NCBI GenBank assembly: GCA_023091665.1
Contig: JALJCQ010000024.1
Location: 930,001-994,000, forward strand
Direction: 5' to 3'
Length of the DNA: 64,000 nt
DNA from: Pythium myriotylum
Taxonomy: Eukaryota > Oomycota > Peronosporomycetes > Pythiales > Pythiaceae
Positions 30,261 to 40,828 of the stretch are shown in pieces (positions within the stretch are counted from its first letter, which is position 1; every line of letters begins with the position of its first letter). The notes below the pieces were generated by a model that was not told the origin of the DNA, did no database searches, and saw only the letters and a program-made list of their open reading frames with translations. A program made the translations under genes and the position numbers.

Positions 30261-32344
30261 ATGCGCGCTATCGCCATCCTCCGCTCGCTGCTCGCCACGG
30301 CCATCGCCGCCCACGCCGCCATGTCCACCGACCTGGTCACCGCGCAGAACTGCGTCTCCGTCGCCATCGAGAGTGCCACCACCGCCGATGGGCCCACTGC
30401 CAACGCCAACCCCAACGGTAGTGGCATCCCCATCTCCACTGCCAATGGCAACGGCAACGGCAACAACCCGACCGCCTCCGCCGACACGCCCATCCAGGAC
30501 GGCGCCATCGCCACCGCCGTCGTGACGCTCAACCCGGCCTTCGCCAACAACCCGCCCGCCGAGGTCGAGGTCTCGGCGCCCGGACTGCTCTGCGGCCGCT
30601 CCAAGTTCACCTTCTCCAAGACCGACAAGGCCTCCCACAAGCAGCGCGTCACGTCGTCACGTGCCGCACGGCGGCCGGCGCGGCGCCGGCGTCGACGCCC
30701 GACGGCAGCGTCGTCGACGTGCCTGTCACGCTCACCTACAGGCAAGGCCCGCGCGCATCCGATGCGCAGAGACTCAAGCGCAAGGTGGTCAACTCGGGCC
30801 GCTGCTCCGGCTGGGGCGACCCGCACCTCACTACGCTCGACGGCGTGGCCTACGACTTCCAGAAGCAGGGCGTCTTCAAGTACGTCGAGGCCGGCAGTCT
30901 CCAGGTGCAGGTCTTCCAGGAAAAGTGCGGCGACGTCGCTCGCCTCAAGGACGCGGCGCCCAGCTGCTACCAGGGCGTCGCCGTCGCCTTCGGCGCCTTG
31001 CTCGCACGCTTCTTCATCGTCGACGGCAAGCTGCAGGCTGCAGGCTGCGCGCGGCTCGGCCTCGCTCCAGTGGCTCTCGGTCGAGCGCCTCGCGTCGCCC
31101 GCCGCGCAGGGCTTCCGCGTCTTCGCCAACGTCGACCACGCCACCTACGTCGACATCAACCTCGACCGATGGGGAGACTACCCGCTGCTCAACGTCGCGC
31201 TCCAGCTCTCGCCCTACTTCAAGGCGGGTGCCGGGGCTGGCGCTGGCGCTGCTGCTCCTGGCACCACCAACGCCGTCTCCGGGCTCATGGGCAACTGGAA
31301 CGGCAACCGCAACGACGACGTCACCAACAGCGACCAGCTCGCGCAGCTCCACGGCGTCTCGCTCGACTCGAACCTCTTCACGTGTGTGGGCGAGGCCGCG
31401 TGCGCGCCGATGCTCAAGGCCTCGACCATCCACGAATCGAACGCGCTCGCGCTCACGCAGGCGCTCGTGTCGTCGGGCGGCTCGCAGCCGCTGCTGCACC
31501 AGGGCTACGCGGTGGTCGCGGCGGACGCCATCCCTCTTCGCGGCTTCTCGCCCAAGCTGCGCACGCTGGCGCTGCGTCGGCTTATGGGTGGCCAGGGTGA
31601 GCAGGCTAACATGGACGAGAACGAGCGTGATGGACGCGCGAGCGAGGGTCGACTCCTGCGTGGCTCCGCCGGGTACGCGGCGGGCCAGGTAGCGACGACC
31701 CCCGACGGCGCCGCGACTGCCACCGGCACCACCAGTACCGCTACCACCACCCCGGCGCCAATCACCAACCCGACGACGAAGCCGAACCTCGACACGAACA
31801 CCAAAGACAAGACCAACGCTAACGCCAATGCCAACACCGGTGCCAACACCGGTGCTAACGCTGGTGCCAACGCTGGTGTCAACCCCAACACCAGACCGAT
31901 GTCGGTGCCAAGACCAGTGCCAAGACCGACTCCTACGCCAACCCCAACACCAAGAACGACGTCGACGTCACGCCGCGCGCCACGCAGCTGTGCCAGCAAG
32001 TGCTCTCGGCCATCGCCACCACCTGCGCCAAGTACGTGCGCGACACCGACCACCACATCCACACGCGATGCATCGCCGACACGGCGCTCATGCGAGACCT
32101 CGCCGTCGTCGACCACGCCAAGCTCGGCTACCTGCGCGAGTGCCGCCGCGAGCTGGACGCGCGTCTCTCGTCGCAGACGGCGTGCGCCACGGAGACCAAG
32201 GCGCTGCAGAAGGACCGCGACGCGCTCTTCTTCGGCGACCTGTCGCGCTGCGCCAAGCAGTGCAGCGGTCGCGGCAAGTGTCTGGCGGCTGGCTGCCAGT
32301 GCGACGCCGGCTACACGGGTCTCGGCTGCGACGTCAAGATCTAA
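30261..32344 (+). pseudogene. VWD/EGF secreted protein, copy 2, frameshifted
   Basis: The ATG at 30261 gives the same signal peptide as copy 1. The Asn/Gly linker is 12 codons shorter. An 8-bp tandem duplication (30647-30654/30655-30662) puts the VWD core out of frame. A 7-bp tandem duplication at about 31033-31046 restores the frame, and a 7-bp deletion at about 31892 loses it again. The C-terminal part lies in another frame: MLSAIATTCAKYVRDTDHH, four further Cys, and an EGF-like end CAKQCSGRGKCLAAGCQCDA ... GLGCDVKI, with stop at 32342-32344. Unless the indels are assembly errors, the protein is not made. This copy shows what the missing end of copy 1 should look like. Confidence 0.75.
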
Positions 32345-32480
32345 GGATCCTGGGATCGAAGGATCGAAGCATCGGAGGATCTTGGGATTTTGGGATCTAG
32401 AGATCAAGAGATCAAGAGGTCGAAGGGAGTGAATCGGATGTCGCGGCATCGAGATCCAAGGATCTTCAGGTCTAGCGATC

Positions 32481-33208
32481 ATGATGATGAAGATGAAGTC
32501 TATTGAGCGCAATAAATGTACCCTAATAGCTGGAGCTAGCTCGGTGCGTTCCGGTATTACCGTGGGTCAACCTGGCTGGCTAGCCAGGGATGTAAGTCGG
32601 AGGCGAGGAGCTGGGGCAGGTCTGTGTGGCAGTCCCTGCCGGTGGGGTGGCGGACAAGGCTCGTTGTGTGAGCTTCCGTCGCGTGCGTGGCCAGTGCTTT
32701 GGCCATGGCGTTGTGTGCTGTTACCTGGTGATGCCACCGTTGAACGCCGACTTGGTCAGCTAGGCGCCGGGCCTTGTAGTAGAGCGGCCGTAGACGCGCG
32801 TTCCGGGGTGGCCTGTACGCACGAAGCTGCTGGAGGAGGACCGCGTTGTCTCCGATGACAGTGAGGTCGTGCCATTCATTATCAACCGCCGCTTGTAGGC
32901 CCGCGAGAAGTCCGTGGTACGCAGCTTGGTTGTGAGTGATGGCGGGGTCCAGTAGGGACACTTCTGTGCTCCATAGTATCGTCGAAGTGGTGCCCTCCGT
33001 TGCAAGGTCGACGAGGACGGCTCGGGCTCCGCCAGGCCCTGGGTTGTTGCGGGTGGTGCCCGCAAAGAAGAGCACGCGTGCCGGAGATCGGACGGGGAGC
33101 TGGCAGTCGTGACGTTCGTGAGCCTCATCGAGCAGACCATGAAATTTGGCAAGAAGACCTCAGGCAAACTCTGGTGGGTCTTGCTGGTGTTGGATCCGGA
33201 AAAGTAAC
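32481..33208 (-). mobile_element. 5'-truncated LINE fragment with RNase H domain
   Basis: The minus frame 33075-32557 encodes an RNase H-like domain (RNNPGPGGARAVLVDLA, AAYHGLLAGLQAAVD, VIGDNAVLLQQLRAYRPPRN) homologous to the C-terminus of the LINE at 33364-39921. The acidic residue of FFDGG is Ala here (FFAGT) and the Glu of the RAEY motif is Ala (QAAY). Only the GD Asp remains, so it would be catalytically dead. The 3' end (CAATAGACTTCATCTTCATC) resembles the 3' end of the full LINE (CCAATAGACCTCACCTTC). It begins exactly where the homology downstream of VWD copy 2 stops. Confidence 0.7.
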
Positions 33209-33363
33209 GTGCCAAGCCCGACTCCTACGCCAACTCGAACACCAAGAACGACGTCGACGTCACGCCGCGCGCCACGCAGCTGTGCCAGCAAGTGCTCTCG
33301 GCCATCGCCACCACCTGCGCCAAGTACGTGCGCGACACCGACCACCACATCCACACGCGATGC
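33209..33363 (+). pseudogene. VWD/EGF gene copy 3, 5' fragment
   Basis: This 155-bp piece of the same gene starts inside the low-complexity tract (CCGACTCCTACGCCAAC) and runs to CACACGCGATGC, where the LINE interrupts it. The 13-bp sequence 33351-33363 is repeated at 39922-39934 as target duplication, and the gene resumes there. Confidence 0.85.
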
Positions 33364-34640
33364 CGGTGCCGGAAGGTTCACCTGACTGCGCAGCACCAGA
33401 GACCGCGCCACCAGTGATTGACCTGGTAACCCCAAGCTCGGAAGAGACGCCAGAGCCTGAGCAGCCGCACCAGGTCCCGCCCGCCACAACAGGCGGCGAC
33501 CAGACGCACGATGAACACCGTGATGCGACCGATATTGCACTGCCCAGCTCAGCGCAGGAACAAGCCCACGAGCGGCCACAGGAGACGACAGCGCTGGAGG
33601 TCCAGCTCCCGGCGCTTGGTAGTACTGCCACGATGCATGGAGGGACGGAAGCACCGGCACCAAGAACCCCGTCGTTCAGCATTGCTGTCAGTCTAGCCCT
33701 CGACACTTCACCTTCCACTCTGTTCAGTGAGGCCGCCACCTCCCAACCATCAGGGGCGCCAAGTCTTAGCTCACCGGCCACACCCGTGGAGGAGGCTCAC
33801 CTGTGTGTGTTGATGGAGCAGCTGGAGTCGACGACTCCTATTCCGCACGACGACCCCCGCGCACGTATCTTGACCCAAGCTACGACGGCTAATCGACTAG
33901 CCTACGTGGCGTGGAGGCGCCAATTACCCGCGGCAGAGTGTACGGCGGTTGGACATCTGGAGTCACTGGTCGAAGCTGCCAGCAATCTCAAGGATGACGG
34001 GGTCACAATGGCTCTCATAGCCCGAGCCATCCCGTACCCACAGGTATGGCTGGCTACACTTCCGGACGAGGACATCGTGAGGATTGGGCAATCACTATCG
34101 ACAACCGGTACCATTCAGATGTTACACAGACTGGCATCCGATTCACGAATGCCTCAGCCTGCTCAGGAATATTGTAATGAATGGGCGGCGGCAATTGCGG
34201 TGACATCACCACTCGGGACTCAGATTCGTCTCTCCAGAAACATCGAGCGTTGGGCACGGCTGCGGCTTCTCATTCCCAAACATGGTCCCCGGATCCCGGT
34301 AGATGCAGAATTCTCTGGACGATTCCTCACGGAGTTGGACTGGTTCCGGCTTCTCACTTTGTTGGTCTCCCTGCCAGAGCATCTCCCTCGGCGATTCAGA
34401 ACAGTTCCGATGCCGCAATTATGTGACGGGCTCGCTATGTGGCTACTGAACGCCAACAACATTGATTACACCGCGGCTGTGGCCAAAGCGGTCACCAACA
34501 GAGACTGGGAGGCGCTTGGACTCCTATTCGCAGACGACGACCCAGTTCCCTCGGCGACGAAGGCGTCATGTGCCAACAAGCCTGGAGTATCCCCGACAGC
34601 TCGCGCGCGAGCGGCGGAGGGAGCTCCGGACCGCAGTTAA
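33364..34640 (+). CDS. LINE ORF1, probably lacking its start
   Basis: The frame is open from the 5' junction to the stop at 34640. The only ATG near the junction (33360-33362) belongs to the target sequence, and the next in-frame ATG is at about 33633. The N-terminal half is Pro/Thr/Ser/Glu-rich and disordered. The C-terminal half is a compact helical region (HLESLVEAASNLKDDGVTMA, YCNEWAAAIAVTSPLGTQIR, AEFSGRFLTELDWFRLLTLL). No zinc knuckle or RRM is visible. By position it should be the RNA-binding ORF1 protein. Confidence 0.6.
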
Positions 34641-34644
34641 GGGC

Positions 34645-36300
34645 GTCCCACGGACGCTCTCCCCGTATGGTCCCTCCGCGCCATACGGGGCTCGAACCGC
34701 CAGTGGAATTTCTAACTACTATGCGGTTCTGGCTGCGGACAGCGACGACGACGACGAGGCATGCGAGTGGCGCGCCCCCTGGCAATCCGAGTCCTCGTTG
34801 TCACAAGCTCCTAAGGCATGGACGTCGACCCGACCTCGGGAAAAGTCGACCCGGCTGGACAGAGCCGTTCGGACGCTCATCATCCATACACAGAACCTAA
34901 ATGGCATAGGACCACTTGCATCGGCACGAGAATGGTTGAACAGCACGCGCACAACTGAGGACAATCGCCGTCCGGACGTCATCTTCTGGCAGGATCATCG
35001 GGCTAATCAAGCTTGGGCAGAACAGTTAGCAGCAATATACAGGAACGGATGGGGCTACAAGGACATGGACGAAGCGCCAGCCACCATGTATTGGAACGAA
35101 GCGACGAAACGGGCAGGCGGAGTCGCTATTCTTCTTCCACCGAATTCAACCGTAACCAACGTCAAGGAGCTGTGGAGGGACAAATGGACTGGTGATTTCA
35201 TGGCGCTTACTGGGGTTTTTGACAATAGACCGATCACTCTCATCAACATTTACGGTCCCAGGCTTAAGGTTGCACGGGAGGCGCTCTTTCGAAGAGTTAG
35301 ACAACTTGGCAAGCCAACGGGACTCGTCGTGGTGGACGGGGATTTTTTTTAACTGCATCCTCGACCCGGCGATGGATAGAAGCCGCATATCTAGTCGTGG
35401 CGACGGATCAGACGAACTCAATCTCCTTACAGCGGCTTGGGATCTTACGGACGCCATCGCGCCCACGCTGCTCGAGGTAGACTCTGATCCTCAGAGGAGG
35501 CGGTTCTACGCAGACCATCACACCTACCGATACTGCACGGGAACACCTTGGAGTCCAGCAGACTCGACCGGTTCTACATCAGCACATCCGATATCAAGCG
35601 GCTCCACGCAGTTACCGTGACGCCCCCACCGTGTCCCAGTGACCACGATGCAGTCAGGCTTATATTAACAGAGGTAACTCTCCCCGCTAGACGGCATCGG
35701 CGACGCAAGCGAGGAATCCGGTATCCGCTCCCGGGCGGCTGCCAAGACCTAGTCGAGGCCGTATCAGCAGCTGAGATCGCCAACGCCCATCATGAGCTAG
35801 CCCAGTTAGACGCAGCGGAGAGCGCGCAGCGGTGGGGCCCCATCAAGATCCTGTTCCGCAAATGCGTCCTCACCACCATTGCCTCGTACCGCCAGGGTGT
35901 CACCAGAGCACACCGAAGGCGAGCGCGCAGACTCCGAGCGGCGCTTAGACAGGCGCAGGCGGCAGCAGCAGGCACAGCAGCACCAGTCGTAGCAACTCTC
36001 GACGGCATCACGGACGCTCTGAGGAACGTAACGATCGATACACTGCACAAGGCCAGGGCCATTCGAGAGGAAATCATCCAGCAAAGTCAAGCCAGCCTGG
36101 CGCGTCGGGAACGCCGGACATTTGCTAGATACGCCGGGCACCACGCTGATGTACTTCGCGCATTCTTCCAGCGGGTCCGCATCCGTCTGCCGGCAAGTGC
36201 GACGCGACTACCGGCGGCACCGGATCGACCAGAAAACCCAGCCGAACGCAACGCCAGCGACTGGAAAGGCATCGCCCAACGGGGTTCGCTCCCCCCCACA
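34645..36300 (+). pseudogene. LINE ORF2 endonuclease region, frameshifted
   Basis: The endonuclease/exonuclease/phosphatase fold is seen in pieces: IHTQNLNGIGPL, DVIFWQDHRANQAW, GGVAILLPPN, GDFMALTGVFDNRPITLINI, then VVVDGDFF. A run of eight T at 35343-35350 shifts the frame into NCILDPAMDRSRIS. A second shift near 35543-35548 leads to SSRLDRFYISTSDIKRLHAV and the SDHDAV motif. A third lies between 36122 and about 36300 (a C7 run at 36291-36297 is a candidate). The essential motifs survive, so sequencing error in homopolymers is possible. Confidence 0.75.
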
Positions 36301-39300
36301 ATTCCAAGACGAGCTCTTCCGGTCACTTCATGCCCCGAAATGTCAAGCCTCTCCCTCCGGGCTTGACGACCCTTTCTCTGAGGCCGAGATCGCCGCAGCG
36401 CTGAAGGCTTGTCCACGAGGAAAAGCGGCCGGACCTGATGGGCTTCCAAATGATTGGTATCGTGACAATGCCACAACGCTTATTCCGTTACTCACGCTCC
36501 TTCTTAACCAATGGTTCGAGGTAGCGGCCCTGCCAGCAAGCTTTAGACAAGCCGCAATAGTGTGCATCCCAAAGAAAGCGCGCCCGGAGACTGGATTAGA
36601 TTTTCGCCCGATTGCTTTGCTCAACACTGATTATAAGATCTACTCCAGGGTTCTTCTCAATCGCATCGCGCGGCAAGTACCGGCCCTTGTTTCTCCCACG
36701 CAGTTCGGTTTTGTGGCAGGCAGGCAGGTCCACGACGCAGTAGATGTTTGGACGGCACTCCAAGCTCTTGTCAAGGATGGCCGCGCTCCAGCCACAGCGA
36801 TGGCCGTGCTTCTAGACTTTGCCAAGGCATATGACACCCTCGATCGGCGGTTTCTCACACTTGCTCTCCGTAGACTCCGCTTTCCACGCAAGCTCGTGGC
36901 GGCCATTGAGGACATGCACGTTGCGACCACGGCGCAATATGTCGTGGACGATTTTATATCCAGGGATCACGACATTCTTAATGGCATTCGCCAAGGCTGC
37001 CCTCTGGCACCTGTCCTCTTTGTCATCGCGGTGGACGTGCTTTACGACATGATCGCAGCAGATACCGACATCCGGGGGGTGATTCTCCCGCAGGGTACTG
37101 AGGTCAAAGCTGTGGGATTCGCCGATGACACTACCGTGTACCTGGCCCACCCGAACGGGGCCAGTCGACTGACAAAGGTCCTCAACATGTTTGCTCAAGC
37201 CTCCGGACTCGTCGTCAATGTATCCAAATGTCAAGCGCTGCATTTATCAGAACGCGACCAGCCCCCAATCACCGGTGCATTTAACTTTCCGGTCCTTGCG
37301 ACTGACGAACTGGCGCGGCTGTTAGGAGCTCATATCTCCAGCCGCCCCAATTCTCCACAGGTATGGGCGACGGCGCTACAGCAGCTAAGGACCCGCCTCC
37401 ATCTCGCGCAAATAAAGACAACGGACCTATTGCAAAGAGTCCTGATTGCTCAAGCTATCATCGTCCCCAAGATCCTCTTTGTTGGGAGGCATGACTGGCC
37501 GACGGCAGCCCGCATCGACCAGCTTCAGCGCCACATTCACAACTACGTCTGGCACGGGGTGTTTGTCGAGAGATGCCCAGGCAAGCGAGCGTGGATGAGC
37601 AAGTCGGCCTCATCTCGCAGGCAGAAAGCAGGTGGACTCGGCGTTCCCGACCTGGCAGTTGAGTTCAAGCGGCTGAGCGTCACCGTTCTCGAGCGCTGGA
37701 GCCAGCGCGCAAACGGGTTTCGCAGCGAGATTGGCCACATTCTACTATCCTCCGCCGGGGCACGTGGCTGGGCGCCGACTCCATCGCGTCTAATCTCCCC
37801 GCCCACCCCGCGTCTGGAAACAACGCTCGCATCTACGGGTCAGAAGATCTCCACCTTCCTAAGTGTGCAAGCGAGAACCCAGGCCGAGTCTGACCAGATC
37901 CAGGCCCTTTTACCTGCGCTCCGGTCGACTGACCACAGGATCCGTGGATGGGAGAACGACTGGTACAAGTGTGACTACTCGGCACATCGACCTGCTTTAC
38001 TCAACCTTCGCCGACTCCAGGAGTCCACCCACGGGTTTTTCGATTTCTACAGCTTATTGACGGCGAAGTTAGCTGGGGACGACATCCTCCTACTCTCCTC
38101 GGGATTGCCTGCCACCACCGCCACTTTCCGGGCCGTGGCCCTCCCAGGCGACTTCGTCAGCGATGCGATCGAGATCCTACCCAGCCCTCCTCACTGCGTG
38201 AAGTTCCGGAGCAAAAGGTGCGCCTTCCCGTTGAACAAAAGGGAGGTTGAGCAATTTCGCCTCCTGCGTGACGCCTTGGTAGCCAACTATCCGGCCATCT
38301 TGGGTCTCCACGACGACGAAGATATGGTACAGGTCTCTCCTGCGACGACGGACGTGTGGCGCCTCATCAGGGATCACCACGGCATCTCTCTCGCATGGGA
38401 GCCCACTCCCAATGCTCGCCAGCACCTCGGTCTGGTGAGCACCCTGGATGACGTCAACATGCTGGTGCGACAGACCATCGGGGACCAGGCAGCGCTGGCG
38501 CTTCCTCACCCATGGCTAGCCTACGCGAGGTACATCTGGCGCCCCGAGACCCCCCTCCAGAAGACCGAGATCAAAGCACGGCGTGGAGCTCGGGATGGTG
38601 CCCAGGCCTCTCAGGAGGATGAGGCCAGGGCGACCAAGCTTCATGCTGAGGACGCGCACATCGGACAAGCACTCTCTCAGCTCACCTGGAAGGAGATCGA
38701 CCGCCTCCCGGCATCAACTTCAGGACAACGATTGCTCTTCCGCAAACTTAAGGGAGGGCGCATCTCAGGATGGGACCGTCTACATCTACGCCACGGTTGC
38801 CCGCACTGCCCAGCCGCCGAGGACGGCGGCCTCATCAAGCACATCTTCTGGAGCTGCCCCATGGCTCAAGTCCTTTGGGCAAGACTCCAGCTCCCGTGGG
38901 GGCTCCGAGACGACTGGGATCGGGACGTCGCAGGCGTTAAGAAGGCCATCTTCGGGCTCAACCTCCACAGTTTTCCAGATGATCTCTGGACGGCCATGTA
39001 TAGCGTGGACCAGGATGCCCATGACACTGTCACAATCATCTACGAGGCGGCACAGATCGCTTGGCAGCAGCACGTGCTAGTCACCCTCGCCTCTATTTGG
39101 CGTTGGCGCCACCACATTGTTGACAACAGGCTTGGCTGGACCACGGACCAGGCTGTGCTGTACCACGCTGGAGCGCTCCATGCTTCGCTCAGAGGGCTTC
39201 TACCACGACTCCAACAGGTGAACCAAGTTCGCGACCCGCGACGCCAATTCCTTAGGGCTATGGAGGCCCGATTGGACGAAGACTCCCGGCCGAAAGTGGC

Positions 39301-39844
39301 GACCGGAGACGGAACGAGGCACGTTCTCTTCTTTGATGGCGGTTCGCGCGGTAACCCGGGGCCCGGAGGGGCCGGGGCAATCATCTTAAGAGTGAACGAT
39401 GACGCGACGGCCGCGACCATCGTCTGGAGTGCGTCCATGTCGTATGCACATCCGAAGACCACGAACAACAGAGCCGAATACCTCGGCCTCATTACAGGGC
39501 TCAAGGCCGCCAAACGCCACAACTGGTCCGTGGAAGTTGTAGGGGACAGTGCGCTCGTCCTCCGTCAGCTTCGGCTTTATCACCCGCCAAGACATCCTCG
39601 GTTAAGGCCTTTGTACGCCGTGCGACGCCTAGCCGATGAATTACGTGTCAGACATTGGCATCACCATCTCCGCGCCTTTGATAAGATGGCCGACCACGCG
39701 GCCAACGTCGCGATGGACTCGAAGCGGAGTGTCCAAGGATTACACTCCCACGGATGGCCACACCGCGGTCAGCTGGATCAGCTGCTCGCGACCGACTTCC
39801 AGGAATGGCAGTCGAGATATATACTCCGCGACGCTCCGCGGTAG
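36122..39844 (+). CDS. LINE reverse transcriptase-RNase H (ORF2 C-terminal part)
   Basis: A long open frame ends at TAG 39842-39844. RT motifs: ACPRGKAAGPDGLPNDWY, FRPIALLNTDYKIYSRVLLN, QFGFVAGRQVHDAV, VLLDFAKAYDTLDR, GIRQGCPLAPVLFVIAVD and catalytic GFADDTTVY near 37115-37140. A zinc-binding zf-RVT-like segment follows (HGCPHCPAAEDGGLIKHIFW ... CP). The RNase H has all its acidic residues: FFDGGSRGNPGPGGAG, NNRAEYLGLITGLKAA, VVGDSALVLRQL. This part looks intact and would be enzymatically competent if joined to the endonuclease frame. Confidence 0.9.
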   Translation: MLDTPGTTLMYFAHSSSGSASVCRQVRRDYRRHRIDQKTQPNATPATGKASPNGVRSPPQFQDELFRSLHAPKCQASPSGLDDPFSEAEIAAALKACPRGKAAGPDGLPNDWYRDNATTLIPLLTLLLNQWFEVAALPASFRQAAIVCIPKKARPETGLDFRPIALLNTDYKIYSRVLLNRIARQVPALVSPTQFGFVAGRQVHDAVDVWTALQALVKDGRAPATAMAVLLDFAKAYDTLDRRFLTLALRRLRFPRKLVAAIEDMHVATTAQYVVDDFISRDHDILNGIRQGCPLAPVLFVIAVDVLYDMIAADTDIRGVILPQGTEVKAVGFADDTTVYLAHPNGASRLTKVLNMFAQASGLVVNVSKCQALHLSERDQPPITGAFNFPVLATDELARLLGAHISSRPNSPQVWATALQQLRTRLHLAQIKTTDLLQRVLIAQAIIVPKILFVGRHDWPTAARIDQLQRHIHNYVWHGVFVERCPGKRAWMSKSASSRRQKAGGLGVPDLAVEFKRLSVTVLERWSQRANGFRSEIGHILLSSAGARGWAPTPSRLISPPTPRLETTLASTGQKISTFLSVQARTQAESDQIQALLPALRSTDHRIRGWENDWYKCDYSAHRPALLNLRRLQESTHGFFDFYSLLTAKLAGDDILLLSSGLPATTATFRAVALPGDFVSDAIEILPSPPHCVKFRSKRCAFPLNKREVEQFRLLRDALVANYPAILGLHDDEDMVQVSPATTDVWRLIRDHHGISLAWEPTPNARQHLGLVSTLDDVNMLVRQTIGDQAALALPHPWLAYARYIWRPETPLQKTEIKARRGARDGAQASQEDEARATKLHAEDAHIGQALSQLTWKEIDRLPASTSGQRLLFRKLKGGRISGWDRLHLRHGCPHCPAAEDGGLIKHIFWSCPMAQVLWARLQLPWGLRDDWDRDVAGVKKAIFGLNLHSFPDDLWTAMYSVDQDAHDTVTIIYEAAQIAWQQHVLVTLASIWRWRHHIVDNRLGWTTDQAVLYHAGALHASLRGLLPRLQQVNQVRDPRRQFLRAMEARLDEDSRPKVATGDGTRHVLFFDGGSRGNPGPGGAGAIILRVNDDATAATIVWSASMSYAHPKTTNNRAEYLGLITGLKAAKRHNWSVEVVGDSALVLRQLRLYHPPRHPRLRPLYAVRRLADELRVRHWHHHLRAFDKMADHAANVAMDSKRSVQGLHSHGWPHRGQLDQLLATDFQEWQSRYILRDAPR

Positions 39845-39921
39845 GAAACAGGGTCGCTAGACCCGGCTATAGGATTCATAATTAGTGCGATCCAATAGAC
39901 CTCACCTTCAAAGTCAAAAAG

Positions 39922-40207
39922 CCACACGCGATGCATCGCCGACACGGCGCTCATGCGAGACCTCGCCGTCGTCGACCACGCCAAGCTCGGCTACCTGCGC
40001 GAGTGCCGCCGCGAGCTGGACGCGCGTCTCTCGTCGCAGACGGCGTGCGCCACGGAGACCAAGGCGCTGCAGAAGGACCGCGACGCGCTCTTCTTCGGCG
40101 ACCTGTCGCGCTGCGCCAAGCAGTGCAGCGGTCGCGGCAAGTGTCTGGCGGCTGGCTGCCAGTGCGACGCCGGCTACACGGGTCTCGGCTGCGACGTCAA
40201 GATCTAA
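39922..40207 (+). pseudogene. VWD/EGF gene copy 3, 3' fragment
   Basis: This continues copy 3 after the LINE: RCIADTALMRDLAVVDHAKL, then the EGF-like end to TAA 40205-40207. The ~135 bp of 3' flank (to about 40351, ending GCGATCA) are also shared with copy 2. They include GGGATC/GGATC-type short repeats, here with one extra AGATCAAG unit. The fragment has no start codon of its own. Confidence 0.85.
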
Positions 40208-40351
40208 GGATCCTGGGATCGAAGGATCGAAGCATCGGAGGATCTTGGGATTTTGGGATCTAGAGATCAAGAGATCAAGAGATCAAGAGGTCGAAGGGAG
40301 TGAATCGGATGTCGCGGCATCGAGATCCAAGGATCTTCAGGTCTAGCGATC

Positions 40352-40828
40352 AAAGTAAGGCGACGGGATGTCGTGGCGAACTTCGAGGATACATTCTGTA
40401 CTGTAGTGTCTTGGAGCATTTGTGCATCCGTGCATTTGAGCGTTTGCGTGAATGTCAATCCTTTCAAACTGATATGGGTACTCGAAAGTCGATATAGATA
40501 CAGCTCAATCACACTGATATCCTCGATGCAGGTCCAAGATTTCACAAAGCAAATTGCTCTGCTGATAGACATGTTTGAAGGCGGCGACTGAACGAGTGAT
40601 CTCACCACTATGACCATCTCTTGGCTCATATAGAGACTGAGGCCCCGCTCTCGTCTCTAGCCTGGAGACCCTAGAGACACTCACATAACCAGAGAGATTG
40701 TAGGTCTGATGAGTCTCGTTTAGTACGCAGACTTTCTTGAAGAAGAATGGCTTAGACGAATCCGGACGAACATCCAGGTCTCTGCATGCTGTTTGGGCTC
40801 ACTTGGCGCTGTTCCACGACCTGCCAAG
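40352..40828. other. Spacer upstream of the hydrolase gene
   Basis: No gene is seen. It contains the presumptive promoter of the hydrolase. I found no clear core-promoter motif. Confidence 0.4.

Larger units (their letters stand above)
33364..39921 (+). mobile_element. LINE-type retrotransposon with AP-like endonuclease, RT and RNase H
   Basis: The 6558-bp element sits between 13-bp duplications CCACACGCGATGC (33351-33363, 39922-39934). It has no LTRs and ends 3' with AAGTCAAAAAG. Order: ORF1, endonuclease, reverse transcriptase, zinc-binding segment, RNase H. An APE-type endonuclease with C-terminal RNase H is typical of I/L1/Tad-like LINEs. The ORF1 frame is already open at the first base of the element, so the copy is probably 5'-truncated. 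The endonuclease and linker part of ORF2 carries three frameshifts. Confidence 0.93.

Noticed and set aside
33000..33363. Upstream extension of the LINE ORF1 frame
   Set aside because: It crosses the RNase H fragment, VWD copy 3 and the target-site duplication, and begins with GTG. It is chance openness, not part of the element.
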